NCBI RefSeq assembly: GCF_030272615.1
Contig: NC_081409.1
Span: 475,809,573 to 475,873,572 of the forward strand
Length of the DNA stretch: 64,000 nucleotides
Direction: 5' to 3'
Origin: Cryptomeria japonica
Taxonomy: Eukaryota; Streptophyta; Pinopsida; Cupressales; Cupressaceae
Translations under genes and position numbers: made by a program
Shown: in pieces, positions 23,057-35,670 of the stretch
Layout: each line of letters starts with the position of its first letter
How positions within the stretch are numbered: position 1 is the first letter of the stretch
The notes under the pieces: model-generated
What the model was told of the DNA's origin: nothing
Database searches by the model: none
What the model saw: only the letters and a program-made list of their open reading frames with translations

Positions 23057-24499
23057 GCGAAAATCAAGGTTTAGGAAGAAAATTTCAAAATTCAAAAAAT
23101 TCCTTCCTCAAGGAAGAAATGCGCCCAAGGTGAAGATTTCAAGGCACCAGAGAAATTGGCTTATGGAAATTTTCGCTCCATGACTTAGGACAAGACAAAA
23201 TTCCTTGAACATGGAAAAGGTGGTCAGTTGATTGAAAAATCTTCCTTTAGGACGAGGTGTGCACAAGAACACGAGAAAATTCCTTCAGGACAAAAATCTC
23301 TCTAAAGAAGATTTCCTCTCTCCAAGAATTCTAGGTGTGCAAAAATCCTTTAGAAGTGGAAAAGATTGTCAAAATTCTTCTAAGGTAGGAAAATCTTCCA
23401 AAATGTCTTTTGTGATCCCGGAATGGAAAGATTCTTGCAAAAGATGAGTTGGCGACATGCAAAGAGAATATTTTGTATTAATGAAGCACAACCTGGAAAA
23501 TTATAAAAGTTCCTATGACGGCAGGGTCCATTTTTGCATCCCGAGAACCTATTGAGTGCATGGCAGCATGATGGCGCATTTATTGCTAGTGGACATCTTG
23601 ACCAAGTAGTGGCATAATTAATGCATGGCGGCTACTATATTCCAGGAAGTGATGGTGCATTCAATGCACATTGGCTGAATTTGAAAGAAGTGTTGCATTT
23701 AATGCACAATAGACACCATTTTTGGCTAGAATGTAATTAATTGATAATGGGCATAATGGATCATTAATGCTTATTCTCACCTTGTTGCATCATGTGTGTG
23801 GAATCTTTTCAGTCAAACACTAATTAGGGTTTGCTTATAATCAAGGTTGGAGGCCTATATAAGGGGGTGACCCCTTCATTTGTAAAGCAGGGAGATTTGT
23901 ATGAAAATGTTACGATAAGTTTTTGAGATAATAACAATGATGCATTGTTCACTAATGGTGTTCACTTAAGTTATTTTTCAAAACTTGCATGGTTTCACCT
24001 TCCTCACTTAGAATAGATTTATTTTCAAGTATTTAGATGAATGAGGTTGATTGCAATGCATTAAGGAAAAGATCGTTTACTCATACCTTTTGTTGCTAGC
24101 TGATTGTTATCAACAATGCAAGGTTGGAATGGGCCATTTTATGTGTGTATTTAATCCGAATCATTAGATGGATATTGTTCTCTGATGGTATTCATTGATG
24201 ATTTGAAATCTTTCAAACACACCCCTTGAAGATTGTACTTGCTTCATGTAGTTCTCTCAATGTGGCGAAGTTAAGTTTGGTTGATCCTATCCTAGACATT
24301 GCCATCTACTAAGTTCTTAGGTTTAGAGTAGTGTTCCTGAACCCTTCCTCATTTTATTTTTCTGCATATTTCAATCGAGAAAGTCCTAAAAATTGAACCA
24401 TTTATTGCCAAACCATTCAAGAATATTCTTGAAGTTATAAATTTGCTAAAATCTTCTTTAAGTGTGCATAAGTCCCCTTGGATTACTGGCATATCACAT
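23057..24499 (+). mobile_element. Large LTR-like family, copy A (left-truncated)
   Basis: This block shares ordered landmarks with copies B and C: CTAATTAGGGTTTG, a TATA box (CTATATAAGGG at 23855), CATTTGTAA, then cATAAGTCCCCTTG and ATATCACA near its right end. The left edge is cut at about 23057 where gypsy coding sequence resumes on the other strand. The right edge abuts the first base of copy B. It contains no protein-coding region. Confidence 0.6.
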
Positions 24500-27400
24500 T
24501 GTTGTGACGTCTTTACACATTGCCCCATTGCAAATGGGAACCCCCACTTTTCGCTTTTTAGAGTAGAAGTTTTGCCTAATTTCCTAGTGTTTGCCTTTTT
24601 CTAATGTGAGGGTTTCTTGAATTATGAATAGAATCATGTGTTTTAAAATGTCAAAATATTAGAGTGATCTCAAGTTTTGTCCAAGTCTAGGGGTTGCCTT
24701 AGGGTTTTGATTTATTCTTACTAAGTGTTGAGTTTTAATTTTGCCTTGACATTTGAGTGTAAATGTGTTTAAGTGTAGACCTTTGAGCGTAAACATGTTT
24801 TTGAACGTCCTCGTTAGTGATTTTAAGTGCTAAGGTATTTTAGGACTTTTAGGGGTTGTTTTCTCGCTCCTAAGAAGTTATTCAAGTTGATTTTGCACTT
24901 TATCCCGATAGGTTTCTTTTTGTTTCGCTCAAATTTTGGTGAATTTGCCTAAGTTCCGATGCGTTTTATTGAAAATTCTAAGTGTCCAGATGATTTTGAG
25001 TGGTTAAACTGTTAAATTCCTGATGAAAATCCATGTTCTACGGGTCAAAAAGTCAATTTTCTTGATGGGAGGTGCTTTTCCCCCCACATTTCCGATGACC
25101 CATGATTTTCCCCCACTCAAAATCCTGATTGGTGGTGAATTTCCTCTGGATTTCTGATGGACCCAATTATTCCCCTACTCATTATCTAGACATGGGGCGA
25201 TTTTCCACCAGGATGCTCAAAATTTGACTGTGGGGGAATTTTTCCTGACAACCCACGATTTTCCACTAGGACTGCGGATGACCTTAATGAGGACTAAAAT
25301 GATGATTCTTGATGCCTATCAATTTTCCACCTGGACTTTTATGACGAGATTTCATGGATTTTTAGGCGGATAGTGATTCCAGACCTTAGGCAAATTTCCA
25401 CAAGTGATGATTTTAATGATTTTGGGTCCGGATAACTATCCAGACGGGGGTCAATTTTCCCCCAAGAGGATTTTTTGAGCTTAAGTGGCGAAGTAAGTTG
25501 GATTTTTGACTCCAGACATGGATCAATTTTCCCCTGGAGACTTTTTCATGCAAATGTGATGAAATTATCATTGGGATTTTTATTCCAATAGGGAGCGATT
25601 TCCCCCCAAGGGTCAAAGTTGGTTAAATTTTGAATTTTTAAAAAATAAATGACCCCAAATTTAATTATTTTTGCGATTGCTAATGATTATTTAAAAAAAC
25701 AAAAATAATTAATAAATGATTTGCAATAAAAATTAAATGATTTCACCTTCTAGAAGCAAATTGACTTTCCCCAGGCAAGTATAAGTATCAAAGTTTAATC
25801 CCACATTGCTTTTGTGGTGAAAACTCAAGGCAAAAAGTAAGTTTAAAAGAGGGAGGCCAACATTATAATATCATTATATTTGTTGAGTGTGATTGCTAAG
25901 TTGTTGATTTGGGTGATTTTTTCCAGCTGGACGATTTTGGTGAAGAGTCTACTTGACACATTTGGAGCTGAAAGTTAGTTTTGTTGTTCATTTTCTGCCT
26001 ATTCCCAGCTGGGTGATATTTCTTGGCAGCCATTGGAGCAAGTTTTTGAGAGTAATTTTCAGATTTGGGAGGTGGTGCCACTTCTCCAAGTGGGGCGATT
26101 TTATATGGGAGATCATTCTTCCCCATTTTTGGTGCATTTCCTCCATAGTTGTGGGCTGTCATTGTTGCTCCTTCTTGTTATAATTTTCAGACCTGAGTTT
26201 TCTTCCATTGCTGAATATGATTTGGACTCCATTGTTGGCTGAGAACACATTTTCAAAATTATTTTTCATTGCCCAGCTCTTCCACTCTTAGGCGATTTTG
26301 CTTGGAGGTGATTTTGTGAAGTTTTTAGAGCATTTTCAGACATTATTATCGCTGTTGCAAGTCTGAGACACCATTGCTGCAGGTTGTCCTCACATTTTTT
26401 TTCATTTCCAGCCACTTGTCAACTTGGGAAATTTCACTTATCATCCTTATGAGTTTTTGGTGGAGCTTCCATTCCTGATCTAAGTCTGAAACCTCACTTT
26501 CAGATTTGCCTTCAGACTTAGATATTCATTACCAGCCCTTTGTTTGTGCCCATATTTGACAAACTTCACTTTGGGAAGGTAAAATACATTAAATACAAGT
26601 GTTTCCTATGACTGAAACAAGTTTAAATGACTGATTTATTGAAGTTGCAGGTTCTCTTCAGACATTGGGCAGGGATTGTTGGACCTTGGAAGGGTGTCTT
26701 CAGACTTTAAGAACTAAAAATCAGAATTTTCCACACCTTTTTCCAAGCATTTTCAGAATTGTGGTATACTTTCGGGCACCATTTTTGATATTTTTCTGAG
26801 TATACCAGGTTGTCTTCAGACTGAAGCTTCATTTCTAGTCACATAGTTGTGCCCAGATGTGATCACTTATGAGTTTTGAGGGTTAAAATAATTCAAATGC
26901 AAGCATGTGACATGGCTGTGACCACTTCCAGCCAATGATATTTATCATTTTTAGTGTGTCTTCAGACTTTTTGGAGCCATTTTCAGACTTTTAGAGGGTG
27001 TATTTAGACTTAAGAATCAGAAAATCAGACTTTAATACACCATTTTCAGGGTGCATTTAGACCTGGGAATACAATTTTGGGCTCCAAATACTTGATTTTC
27101 TGAGTTTACAGGGGCGTCTTTAGACTTATTTATTGCAATCAGACTTATCCTAAGTCTGAAAATCGGGTTTTCTTGAAGAGAATTTTTCAGATTTCCATCC
27201 GGACCTTCATATTTTCCAGAATTCTAAGGCTACCTATCACAAGTTAGGACAAATGTCAGGAACAAAGTCCTGATGGTGTCTGGATGTCCACTCCATCAAA
27301 TGGTGATCAAATCAACACAAAATTTTCAAGGACAATGAGTTTGGATGAGGGTCGGATTTCCATTGAAGGGCGGAATTACAAAGGAAAGAAGTCGTCCAGA

Positions 27401-28231
27401 TAGACATCAATTTTCCACCAAGTTAAAGAATGGACAAGGATAATGCAGATGGTTTTGAGGACTAATCCGTCCATATGCGGATGGATTTCCCACAAAGGTT
27501 GAAATAAAGTTTATCATGCTGGTGTTTGATTCAATGTTTGTTTGTTTTGCAAGATTGCTATGAGGAAGGGAAGCGTGATGATCAAGGCTTGAGGAGGATG
27601 CATATTGCAAGGGAACTCAAATAATGTGGATAAGGAAGATCAACACTTCAATGATTGGAAGAGGATTTCAGGACAGAGATTTCCAAAGGCGAAGATGCAG
27701 AATAGATCAATCATGAAGAAGACTTCACCTTGATGATGAACAAATGAAGGAAAGAAAGTTCAAGACATAAGCACAAAAGGATTTCACATCAATAAATCTG
27801 GAACTACATCAAGGGATTTCAGTATCCAAGTGCACCAAGGAAGGAAATATTTCAAGATTCCAAGATTGGGAAAATTTTCCAAACATAAAGAAGAAACAAT
27901 TCATGGAATTCCTTAACATAGGATGAAATGCAAAGTATCACGAGGAATTCCAAGCATCATGAAGAATGTTCAAAGCAAATTAATCAAGTCTATGGGGCAA
28001 GCTGAGGTGGCGTCCTAGTCACCATTCATTCAATCAAAGGGTACCAAGTCAACAATCATTCAAAGAGGGAATAAGTGACACATGACACTACATGAAATAT
28101 TATTTATTTTACTTACCCTCATTTCTTATTGGCCAATGTAATGGTGGTTGTAACAAACCCTAATTAGGGTTTTATCTTGTAATCTTGGCCGTTGATCTTG
28201 AATCAATCAGAGCCATTCATTCCTTCTGAGG

Positions 28232-28243
28232 CTCTATATATAC
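28232..28243 (+). promoter_or_regulatory. TATA box of LTR-like copy B
   Basis: CTCTATATATACC followed 20 bp later by CTCATTTGTAAGCGAG. The same TATA-then-(C)A(T/C)TTGTAA arrangement occurs in copy A (CTATATAAGGG, 23855) and copy C (CTATAAAAGGC, 60847), so all three share a promoter layout. Together they indicate + strand transcription of this family. Confidence 0.6.
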
Positions 28244-29033
28244 CCCAGTGCCTCTCATTTGTAAGCGAGAGATTTTTGAGAATTGTTGGTAGATGCTGCA
28301 GATTTGAATATAAATCATTGTTCGACTTGATGGTGATTTTTGTTTAAGTGTTGTTTTGCATTCAAGGTTCTCAATTCCTCCAAGTTAGATTAGAATTTTA
28401 GATTAGAATTTGCTTTCAATGTTTGTTAGATTGGATTAAAGAATTGTTGAATGTATTTGTGTGGAATCTATTCATCCATACCACTAGCCTCTTGCTGATT
28501 GTAAGTGTGCCTTGCGTGGTCAACTAGAAATTTGTGCAAGCTTAACTTTGATTATTATACGTCCATTGTTATGCATCAACTTGGATGGTATCAATGTCTG
28601 ATGGTAGTAATTTGAAAATCTATGAAATACGCCTTAGATGATTGCACTAAGCTTGTGTCAAAATCTGTTCGACTTGATGGTGAGACCTTGCCTAGTTTGA
28701 TTCCACTAAATTTGTTCATCACTTCTTACATTCTAGGTTTTAGAATAGAATTCCTAAACACCCTATTCCTTTTCCCCCCTTTTTTTAGAAATTCTTGTTA
28801 GAATTGAGTCAAGAGCTTCATTGTTAAATCCTAAGTCATCGGCATACCTATCCTAATCTATGATAAGATTGAGCATTCATGTACAACGTAAGTCCCCTTG
28901 TGATTCCAGCATTATCACATCAAACCACTGAACTTATCCACACGTCAAGACCTGACATTTCGTAAGCTTGGAGTTGTCTCATTTGATCGCGAAGCATAGC
29001 ATATGGGAGACTTTGTTCAAGAGAGGATAAGAT

Positions 29034-30440
29034 ACCTGTTAGGCAGTTCAAATAACCAGAGGACAACTGAGAGGGGGGGGGGGTGAATCAGTTGTCACCG
29101 GATTATAGAACTTTAAGCATTTAAATCCTTATTACCGGAACACATAAACTTAATACCGGAATGCATAAATCAAATATCAGATTGACTAATAAAGCATTTA
29201 AACATAATCATAAATCACAGAACAGTTACCATCCATCCATAACACATGACACCAAGATTTGTATGTGGTAAACCTGGTAAAGGGAAAAACCATGGTGGGA
29301 AGGCTACCCACAGTCAGATAATACTTCTGCTGTAAGTATGTGATTACAATATGAGGGGCCTGCACATGCAGGAAGGCCAATAGCCTAGAGCGCACTGCTC
29401 ATCACAAAAGGAAGCCTCACTGACTACATAAACATCGAACTATAATCCGAAAAGAAGAGTGAACTACAAGTATAGCATCTCCTACGCCTGAGTACAGTTC
29501 TGGTTAAGCTCAATACCAGAGGCCTTAAACCTCTCTTACAAACTCAATTTGATCACCTATGATCGACCAAACCTTTTGCATGTGATTACAACATTATTTG
29601 CACAGATCATTTCATAACCTTTTCCTATCAACTCATGATCTTCAAAGAGATCTTACATCATATTTATACCAACCCAGGACCTAAACAATTAGGTCGGCCA
29701 CCTAAAAGATAATACAATAGACTCATAACATAAACCCATAATCCAATGACCAACCAAGTCGTCTTAGGCTGAAAACAATGTAATCCAATCATTAAATCAT
29801 GCCGATAACGCACTAGAAACATCCTCCAACACATTACGGAAACCAGTCCATAACCTAGATAACACTAGACCCAGAATAGGTCGCCATAAACCAAATCCAA
29901 CACCACGGATGAACTGGAACACGAACATGATAACCATCAGCATCCTAAAAGCCATCTAGAAGCCACACCAACACCACTTATCACATGCATCAAAAGATCT
30001 TCAACAAAGCTCTGTCAGTAAAACCCTTACCGGCGACCAAAAGGCTTACTAGAACAAATGATAGCTCATGAGTCATCAAATCCCAAACCAACTGATCGTG
30101 ATACACATCTGAATAATATGAATGACAGATCCACAAACCAAAGCATACCGGATCCTACCAGATCAATAACATAAACAACCACTCTACTGGAACCAATCGG
30201 AAATTGGTAAACAACCAAAACAACCGGTGTTGCCATCAATGACAAAACATCAATGCAACACATAATGAATTCCTCCAAATTGCCAACAATACCTTGGTAT
30301 TTTATTCTATGTTTGCATGTGCATAAAAAACACATGTACACACATCAAACCAACTAAGTCACATCCATTGCATAATCAAAACCTTGGAGTCAATTGTTTG
30401 AGCTTATCACAATGTTAGCATACAATTGAGCTCTGATCAA
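29034..30440 (-). mobile_element. Probable LTR-like insertion inside copy B
   Basis: The match between copies B and C breaks after GAGGATAAGATACC and resumes near AACTTTATTCTATGTTGCG. The intervening 1.4 kb begins TGTTAGGCAGTTC on the + strand (an LTR end read on the - strand) and contains a run of about 12 G at 29074-29085. A - strand TATA box (GGTATAAATATG) lies near 29660. The right boundary is uncertain and no simple 5-bp target duplication is visible. Confidence 0.4.
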
Positions 30441-30719
30441 GAGAGAGTAATGTGACCGTTGGAAAACTTTATTCTATGTTGCGTGTGGTCACAAAATGCA
30501 CGTCAACAGGATGGTATATCTGCTCATGGGCCTAGGGTAGAGGATCTTTAAGGCACCTTATTCTAGCTTCCCTATGGTTGAATTTCTCCAATAAATTAAA
30601 GATATCTTATGATTGAGTTAATGTTCCTAACCCTTGTAGGATTTTAGGGCAAAAACTAGGTCATTTATAAAAGGGGACATATATTTATTATTAGAATTTG
30701 TAGGGATACCAAAAAAGGA

Positions 30720-30990
30720 AACATTAAGCATGAACCAATCAAGTCTAGAAAAGATCATCTTACAACACTTTCTGAAGATTAGACCATGTAAACCACATAA
30801 CTTTGCTGTTTATTTTACCTTTCTCCAGAGGATCAATGAAGTCTGCTTCCTTTTAAACTTCTTGTATGAAAATCTTTCATTCCCTTTCCAGTTAAACTTG
30901 CAAATCCAAAATTCCTCTTCACTATTTTCAATATCATATTAAAATCCCTTCCACAGGCCCAAGCAAAGTCTCTCAAGTTAATTGACAACC
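30720..30990 (-). pseudogene. LINE endonuclease fragment
   Basis: Read on the - strand across frameshifts: LWNWLSINLRDFAWACGRDFN, then after a frame change FIDPLEKGK.. and WFTWSN, then SRLDWFM. These match the GDFN, FTWSN and SRLDRFL motifs of plant LINE endonucleases. There are several stops. It is shorter than a domain and far from functional. Confidence 0.65.
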
Positions 30991-31384
30991 AGTTCCATAA
31001 CTCAACCCTCTTTTTAGTGACATAAATTGAGCATGAGTAGATGCCAAAAAATTATCCTTATTCAATTCAATTGGGACAACCCTTGTACTTAGAGAACGAC
31101 AATTATTCAAAACATTAGAGCCCAAGTTAGGGTTTAAAATAAAAGAAAACCTCACCTTTCCTTTTTACACGTGTTGAGGGGAAAACTACAGCATTGGGCG
31201 AAATAACCTTTCATGCATTATCAAGCTAATAACCATTTAATTTATTTTTTGTTTGTTTGAACCTTCCTATATCAAAGCCAATAAATATTGTCTTATAGTT
31301 TCAAGGAAGGTTTGATAAAAATGACAGGGTACCCATCAAGTCTTGGAAATTCATCTAGTTGAAATGAGACCTTTATGCCTTTTA

Positions 31385-31600
31385 TTAAGAGTAATCTATT
31401 GCATATTTTGTAATTTTCTTTGCCATATCAATATGGTTCCCATATTCAATTTGATTCTTGGTAGTGACTTTATGTTTTTGTTTGTTGAGGGCAGATTGAT
31501 GGAAGAATTTTGTGTTCTTGTCTCCTTGTTTAATCCGTTGATCCCTTAACCTATGTTTCCAATATTTGTTCTTTGTTCTTTTGATTAAGAGCCAATTCAC
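31385..31600 (-). pseudogene. LINE ORF2 linker fragment before RT
   Basis: This 71-codon piece includes RIKQGDKNTKFFHQSAL, the highly conserved segment that lies between endonuclease and RT in plant LINE ORF2 (compare KEGDKNTKFFHQSA in the LINE at 12-20 kb). On the - strand it lies upstream of the endonuclease fragment at 30.72-30.99 kb, which is the reverse of the normal order. Confidence 0.75.
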
Positions 31601-34477
31601 TTATAAGAGATTGTCTTTCAATTACCTAGTTATATATGATCTCTTATTTACTTTTTTCTTTTTGTCACATCCACTCCCCCCCACTAACCCCACTTCATAG
31701 AACGTGGCTTGCACTCTACATGAAAACATTGAAAGAGCAGATTAAAATAAAATAAAATGGGTATAAATTGATTGAATAAGTATGGGATGTAGGGATGAGA
31801 GAAGTGTGGACTTGGAAATTCCTTTAGTATGGTATGGGCTTGCATTTGTAGCTATTGAAATGGAAGGTTGACATTCAGTGGCAAGCGGTAAAATAGGTGT
31901 AGATGCCCATCAAAGCATAAAGGATAGAGGAATTTCGTCAAAGGGAACCAAAGTGGGAAAAAAGAAGAATAGGGTTTGAGGAGTTAGACTTTTTTGAAAA
32001 AGAAGCGATGGTAGCTAGTTTGGCCTCGAGCAACCTTCCCTTACGACTTTGTTGAAGACTTTGCTTGACTTCGGTCATGAGATCTCAACCTATTCAAAGA
32101 TTGGGGTCTGTTACAGGTGAAATACGAATACCATTGCTTGGTGAATTGATGAGGTATGTGTTCTATTTGAAAAAAGAGAGAACCACCATGCTCTTACACT
32201 TCCTCCATTAGTGTTACCATCTTTAGGAAACACTTGTTATGTTCAAATGAACTAAGTTCGTCTTGGAGGTGTTATGGTTGGCATCAAAGAAGCAATAATC
32301 TACAAAAAATCACAATTATACTCAATTAATCAGGAAGTGTGGAGCCAACCTTCTTTTTCCCAAATAGATCTTGATTCATGAAAAAATTGTTGACCCAATT
32401 TACAATGATTTTATGTGTTTAAATCATGTTAAAATCATGTAAAAATCCCCCATAATGGCAAAAAAAGTGAAGAAGCTGTTGCAAAAATCTGCTAAACCCT
32501 AAAAAAACTTGTGAAATTACCGAATTGCTCAGAAATCGGGGCGATTCCATCAGTGCAAAATCGACATGGAAGCAGCTATTTGCCCCTTAGTTCTCTTTCT
32601 GACCTTTGGAAAACCCTAAATAGAGGAGTGAGAGGAGCAATGGCAGTCACCAACCAAATTTGAAAGGGCCTCAATTATCCTAAATCGTGGAGGGTATGTG
32701 AGACATTGTGAAAGCAGCTGACAAATCTTCTCTAGATCATGGCTTTAATATTACCAAAGCTCTCTGCATGCCCCACATGGATTCTGATTCAAACAAGTAT
32801 ATAATTAATATTATACACTAATTTTAAGATTATAACTTTTTGATAGGGAAGGAGTGAACCCCTATGGTTTATTATTAATATTATAAAGTAATTTTAAAAT
32901 TTAAACTATTATAGACTATTAATATATGTTAATAATAGTTAGATAATAAATTATAAATAAAAAATAATCTAAAATTTATAATGTACATATTTAATTTTCA
33001 ATATATATATATTATATTATTTTTAATTTATAATTAACATATTTGATTTTCACTCAAACAAAGACATACAATTCATTCTATGAACATAATATCGAATGCG
33101 CTCCATGAAATAAATCTGAATGATAACAAACAAGCCTACATACTTGTAATAAAACAGCTTCCAACACAATCATTAACATTTGTCTCCACCTAAAATAGTT
33201 GCAAGCTAGGTATTGCCGAAACTAGTGCTGCTAATCTTTTACTAAAACTAAATAAGTGCCTTTTGTGAATTCTACCCCATATAAAGGACTTATCAATTGC
33301 CATTATGGAATATATAGCATTACAATTGTGGAATATGATTTGATAAGCTTTCGCAAATATTTAATTAACCCTACAAGATTCCTTGCCTCAATCACAATGA
33401 AAGTCTTGGATCACTTCAAAATGGCTTCCACTTTTACTAAATGCCTAATAGCAGCTGGATCGCTGCCTGATAAATTTTGATCTCAGTTACTTCATAGACT
33501 TGGCTAATATTTGATCTCAGACTTAGACAACTATTTGGTGTGTTTGGTGTCTGCCTTCTTAAAAAGTTAACTGAATATTTGCCTATGTAATCAGCAATAT
33601 GAATATAAAGAACAAAAATCTATTTTCTTACAATTCATGGGTTAAACTCTATTTTATTTGCTCTCTATATCTCTATGCCATGGAAATGCCCTTAAGTTCT
33701 AAAAAAATAGTTTTTCCCTTTTTCTACAACTTTTTACATTTCTTGTAAATCCAATTTTATCCCAATTTTTTCAAAAAATCTTATAATTTTGGTTTGCCTA
33801 TTTTTCCCCAAATGATTTTTGCTGCTATGGTTGCCATTATCCTAGTAAGCAAAACACGCACATACACAATTTTGAAGGAGGACGGAGAGAAGGCCACTGC
33901 ATAAAGAAATAAGAGTATTGGCAATGGTTTATCAATGGAAGAGGATGATGATGGTGGTCCTTCATGCCTCTGGGTTTGTAATGCCCATGTTTGGTCCATT
34001 CCTGTAATAGGCCACCCCTGTTGTTTGAATCTGCTTGCAACTCTGTTCCAACACTTAGCTAAAGTAATTTTGTCAAATAGCTTGCTTATTCATACCACTC
34101 TAAGAACTTCCTTCAATTTTTCAACCAGCTGTTACTAATCCCTTCCCAATTTTAATGTATTCTTGGATTCCGTGATTGTTGTAGTGTTTATTTGCAGTTT
34201 GTTTTCTATCCAATGGTTCAGATTTCATGTAATATTGCACAGTGCATAATAAATAACCAAAGAAATAACGACAGGAAAAGTAACAACAATTTGTATTTAT
34301 TTTTCCTTGAAAGTCAATACAACTTTGCATGGAAAGCACAAAGACGATGAATTGTTCCTGAACTGATATAAGCTTCAGAGAACTGAAAATCAACAACTCA
34401 GTAGATATTTAGATATGAACACTGTGGAATACAAAGTATTGCAGGCTATGTCCACATAGCAGCAAAAGAAGTCTATC
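31601..34477. other. Non-coding stretch, no supported gene
   Basis: AT-rich sequence with several poly-A/T runs, especially 32.8-33.06 kb. No open frame here matches a family I know, and I saw no further exons of the left-end phosphatase. It forms the left flank of the copia element. Confidence 0.5.
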
Positions 34478-34482
34478 ACATC
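34478..34482. repeat. Copia target-site duplication, left copy (ACATC)
   Basis: ACATC directly precedes the left LTR and recurs at 50850-50854 directly after the right LTR. An exact 5-bp match at both outer edges of a matching LTR pair fixes the copia boundaries. Confidence 0.9.
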
Positions 34483-34651
34483 TGAAAATATGGTCATTGC
34501 ATTATTATTCACAAGAGAATGAAATGTACATATAGCAATTACAAGCATGATGTTTCCATAATGAAACAATTGTCAAAATTAGAAACAATCTAATTAAACT
34601 AATATCACACCTAATTGACCATTAAATAAATGAACAATACTTATTCTAACA
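34483..34651 (-). repeat. Copia 3' LTR, 169 bp
   Basis: On the - strand it starts TGTTAGAATAAG and ends ..CATATTTTCA. It matches the 5' LTR at 50681-50849 over its whole length with 8 substitutions and no indels. The pol stop codon lies inside its first bases. No clear TATA box was seen, as is common for very short LTRs. Confidence 0.93.
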
Positions 34652-35665
34652 CCCTCCCTTAGTGGTCAATCTATCAATATCACCAAGCTGCCCCTTGAAT
34701 TTTACAAACTTATTCGGGCTCAGAGACTTGGTGAGGATGTCTGCAGTTTGATCCTTAGTTGGAACATACTACAACTGAATTGATTTGTCTTCAACAAGCT
34801 GTCTGATGAAATGACAATGAAGCTCAACATGCTTTGTTCTTTTATGGAAGACTGGATTTTTGGCAAGTTTGAGCACCCCTTGATTGTCACAGTAGAGGGG
34901 TGAAGACCCCGCTTGAGACATTTGCATGTCATAAAGCATCCTTCAAAGCTAAACTGCCTCACAAACTGCTTTAACAATTCCTCGATACTTTGCTTCAGTC
35001 GAGGAGAGAGTTACTACCTGTTGCTTCTTGCTGGTCCATGTGACTGCACTTGTTCCCAAACTGAAGACATACCCAGATGTTGACTTCCTATCGTCAATAG
35101 AACCTCCCCAATCTGAGTCTGTGAAACCAATAAGTATGGGATCTTTGCTTCTGCCATATAGAATACCAAAGTCAAAAGTGCCCTTCACATATCTCAACAC
35201 ATGCTTCGTTGCAACCCAGTGTTCAGCTTTAGGAGCTGTCAGGAAGCAAGAGATGTAGCTCACTGGATAATTGATATCAAGTCTAGTGGTGGTGAGGTAG
35301 ATGAGATTGCCCACTAGTTGCCTGAATGTTGATTCGTCCGCCATAGGTGAATCGGAATTGGTTGACAACTTCAGCCCTTTTTCCACAGGTGTAGAGAAAG
35401 GTTTGCAATCTTGCATACGAAACTTATCAAGTAGACTCTTGGCATACTTTGACTAAGAGATAAAGATACCGCCATCAGTTTGCCAAACCTCAATACCTAA
35501 ACAGTAATGCAAAAGTTCCAAGTTTGTCATGTCAAAGGAGTGGCACAAACTCTGTTTGATCTACTTGATCAAAAGTGCTAAACTACTAGTGATAATTAGA
35601 TCATCAACATAGATGACAAGAAAAAGAATATCACCACTAGTAGTTTTGACATACAGATTGGAATT
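34646..35665 (-). pseudogene. Copia RT C-terminal part and RNase H
   Basis: On the - strand from the insertion point: SNLYVKTTSGD, then VIYVDDLIIT, the RT catalytic box with the Asp pair. SKYAKSLLDKF and CKPFSTPVEKG follow, then QLVGNLIYLTTTRLDI and FTDSDWGG. RNase H then shows STSGYVF, LSSTEAKYRG, and beyond a frameshift YCDNQGVLKLAKNPVFH, RTKHVELHCHFIR and QTADILTKSL. These are the usual Ty1/copia RT/RNase H landmarks in order. A stop after SLALLIK, a frame change near 34950 and a stop before YVPTKDQ break it. The upstream half of RT lies at 42005-42330. Confidence 0.9.
34652..34662 (-). other. Copia polypurine tract
   Basis: AAGGGAGGG immediately before the 3' LTR start (TGTTAG) on the - strand. 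Confidence 0.8.
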
Positions 35666-35670
35666 GGAAG
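35666..35670. repeat. Target duplication of inner element 2, left (GGAAG)
   Basis: GGAAG here pairs with GGATG at 42005-42009 (one mismatch). Removing the element and one copy rejoins the copia RT codons without a frame change, which supports these edges. Confidence 0.75.

Larger units (their letters stand above)
24500..30508 (+). mobile_element. Large LTR-like family, copy B, interrupted
   Basis: It begins TGTTGTGACGTCTTTACAC, nearly identical to the start of copy C, with CCCATTGCAAATGGGAACCC just inside. It ends ..CACGTCAACA. Shared internal blocks include CCTAATTAGGG, a TATA box (CTATATATA, 28234), CATTTGTAA, CGTAAGTCC, ATATCACA-like, GTCAAGACCTGACAT and CTTGGAGTTGTC. No target duplication was found (CACAT left, GGATG right). 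Nothing protein-coding is present; runs of ATTTTCCCCC-like phrases recur from 25.0 to 25.6 kb. The last 1.4 kb is interrupted by another sequence. Confidence 0.65.
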
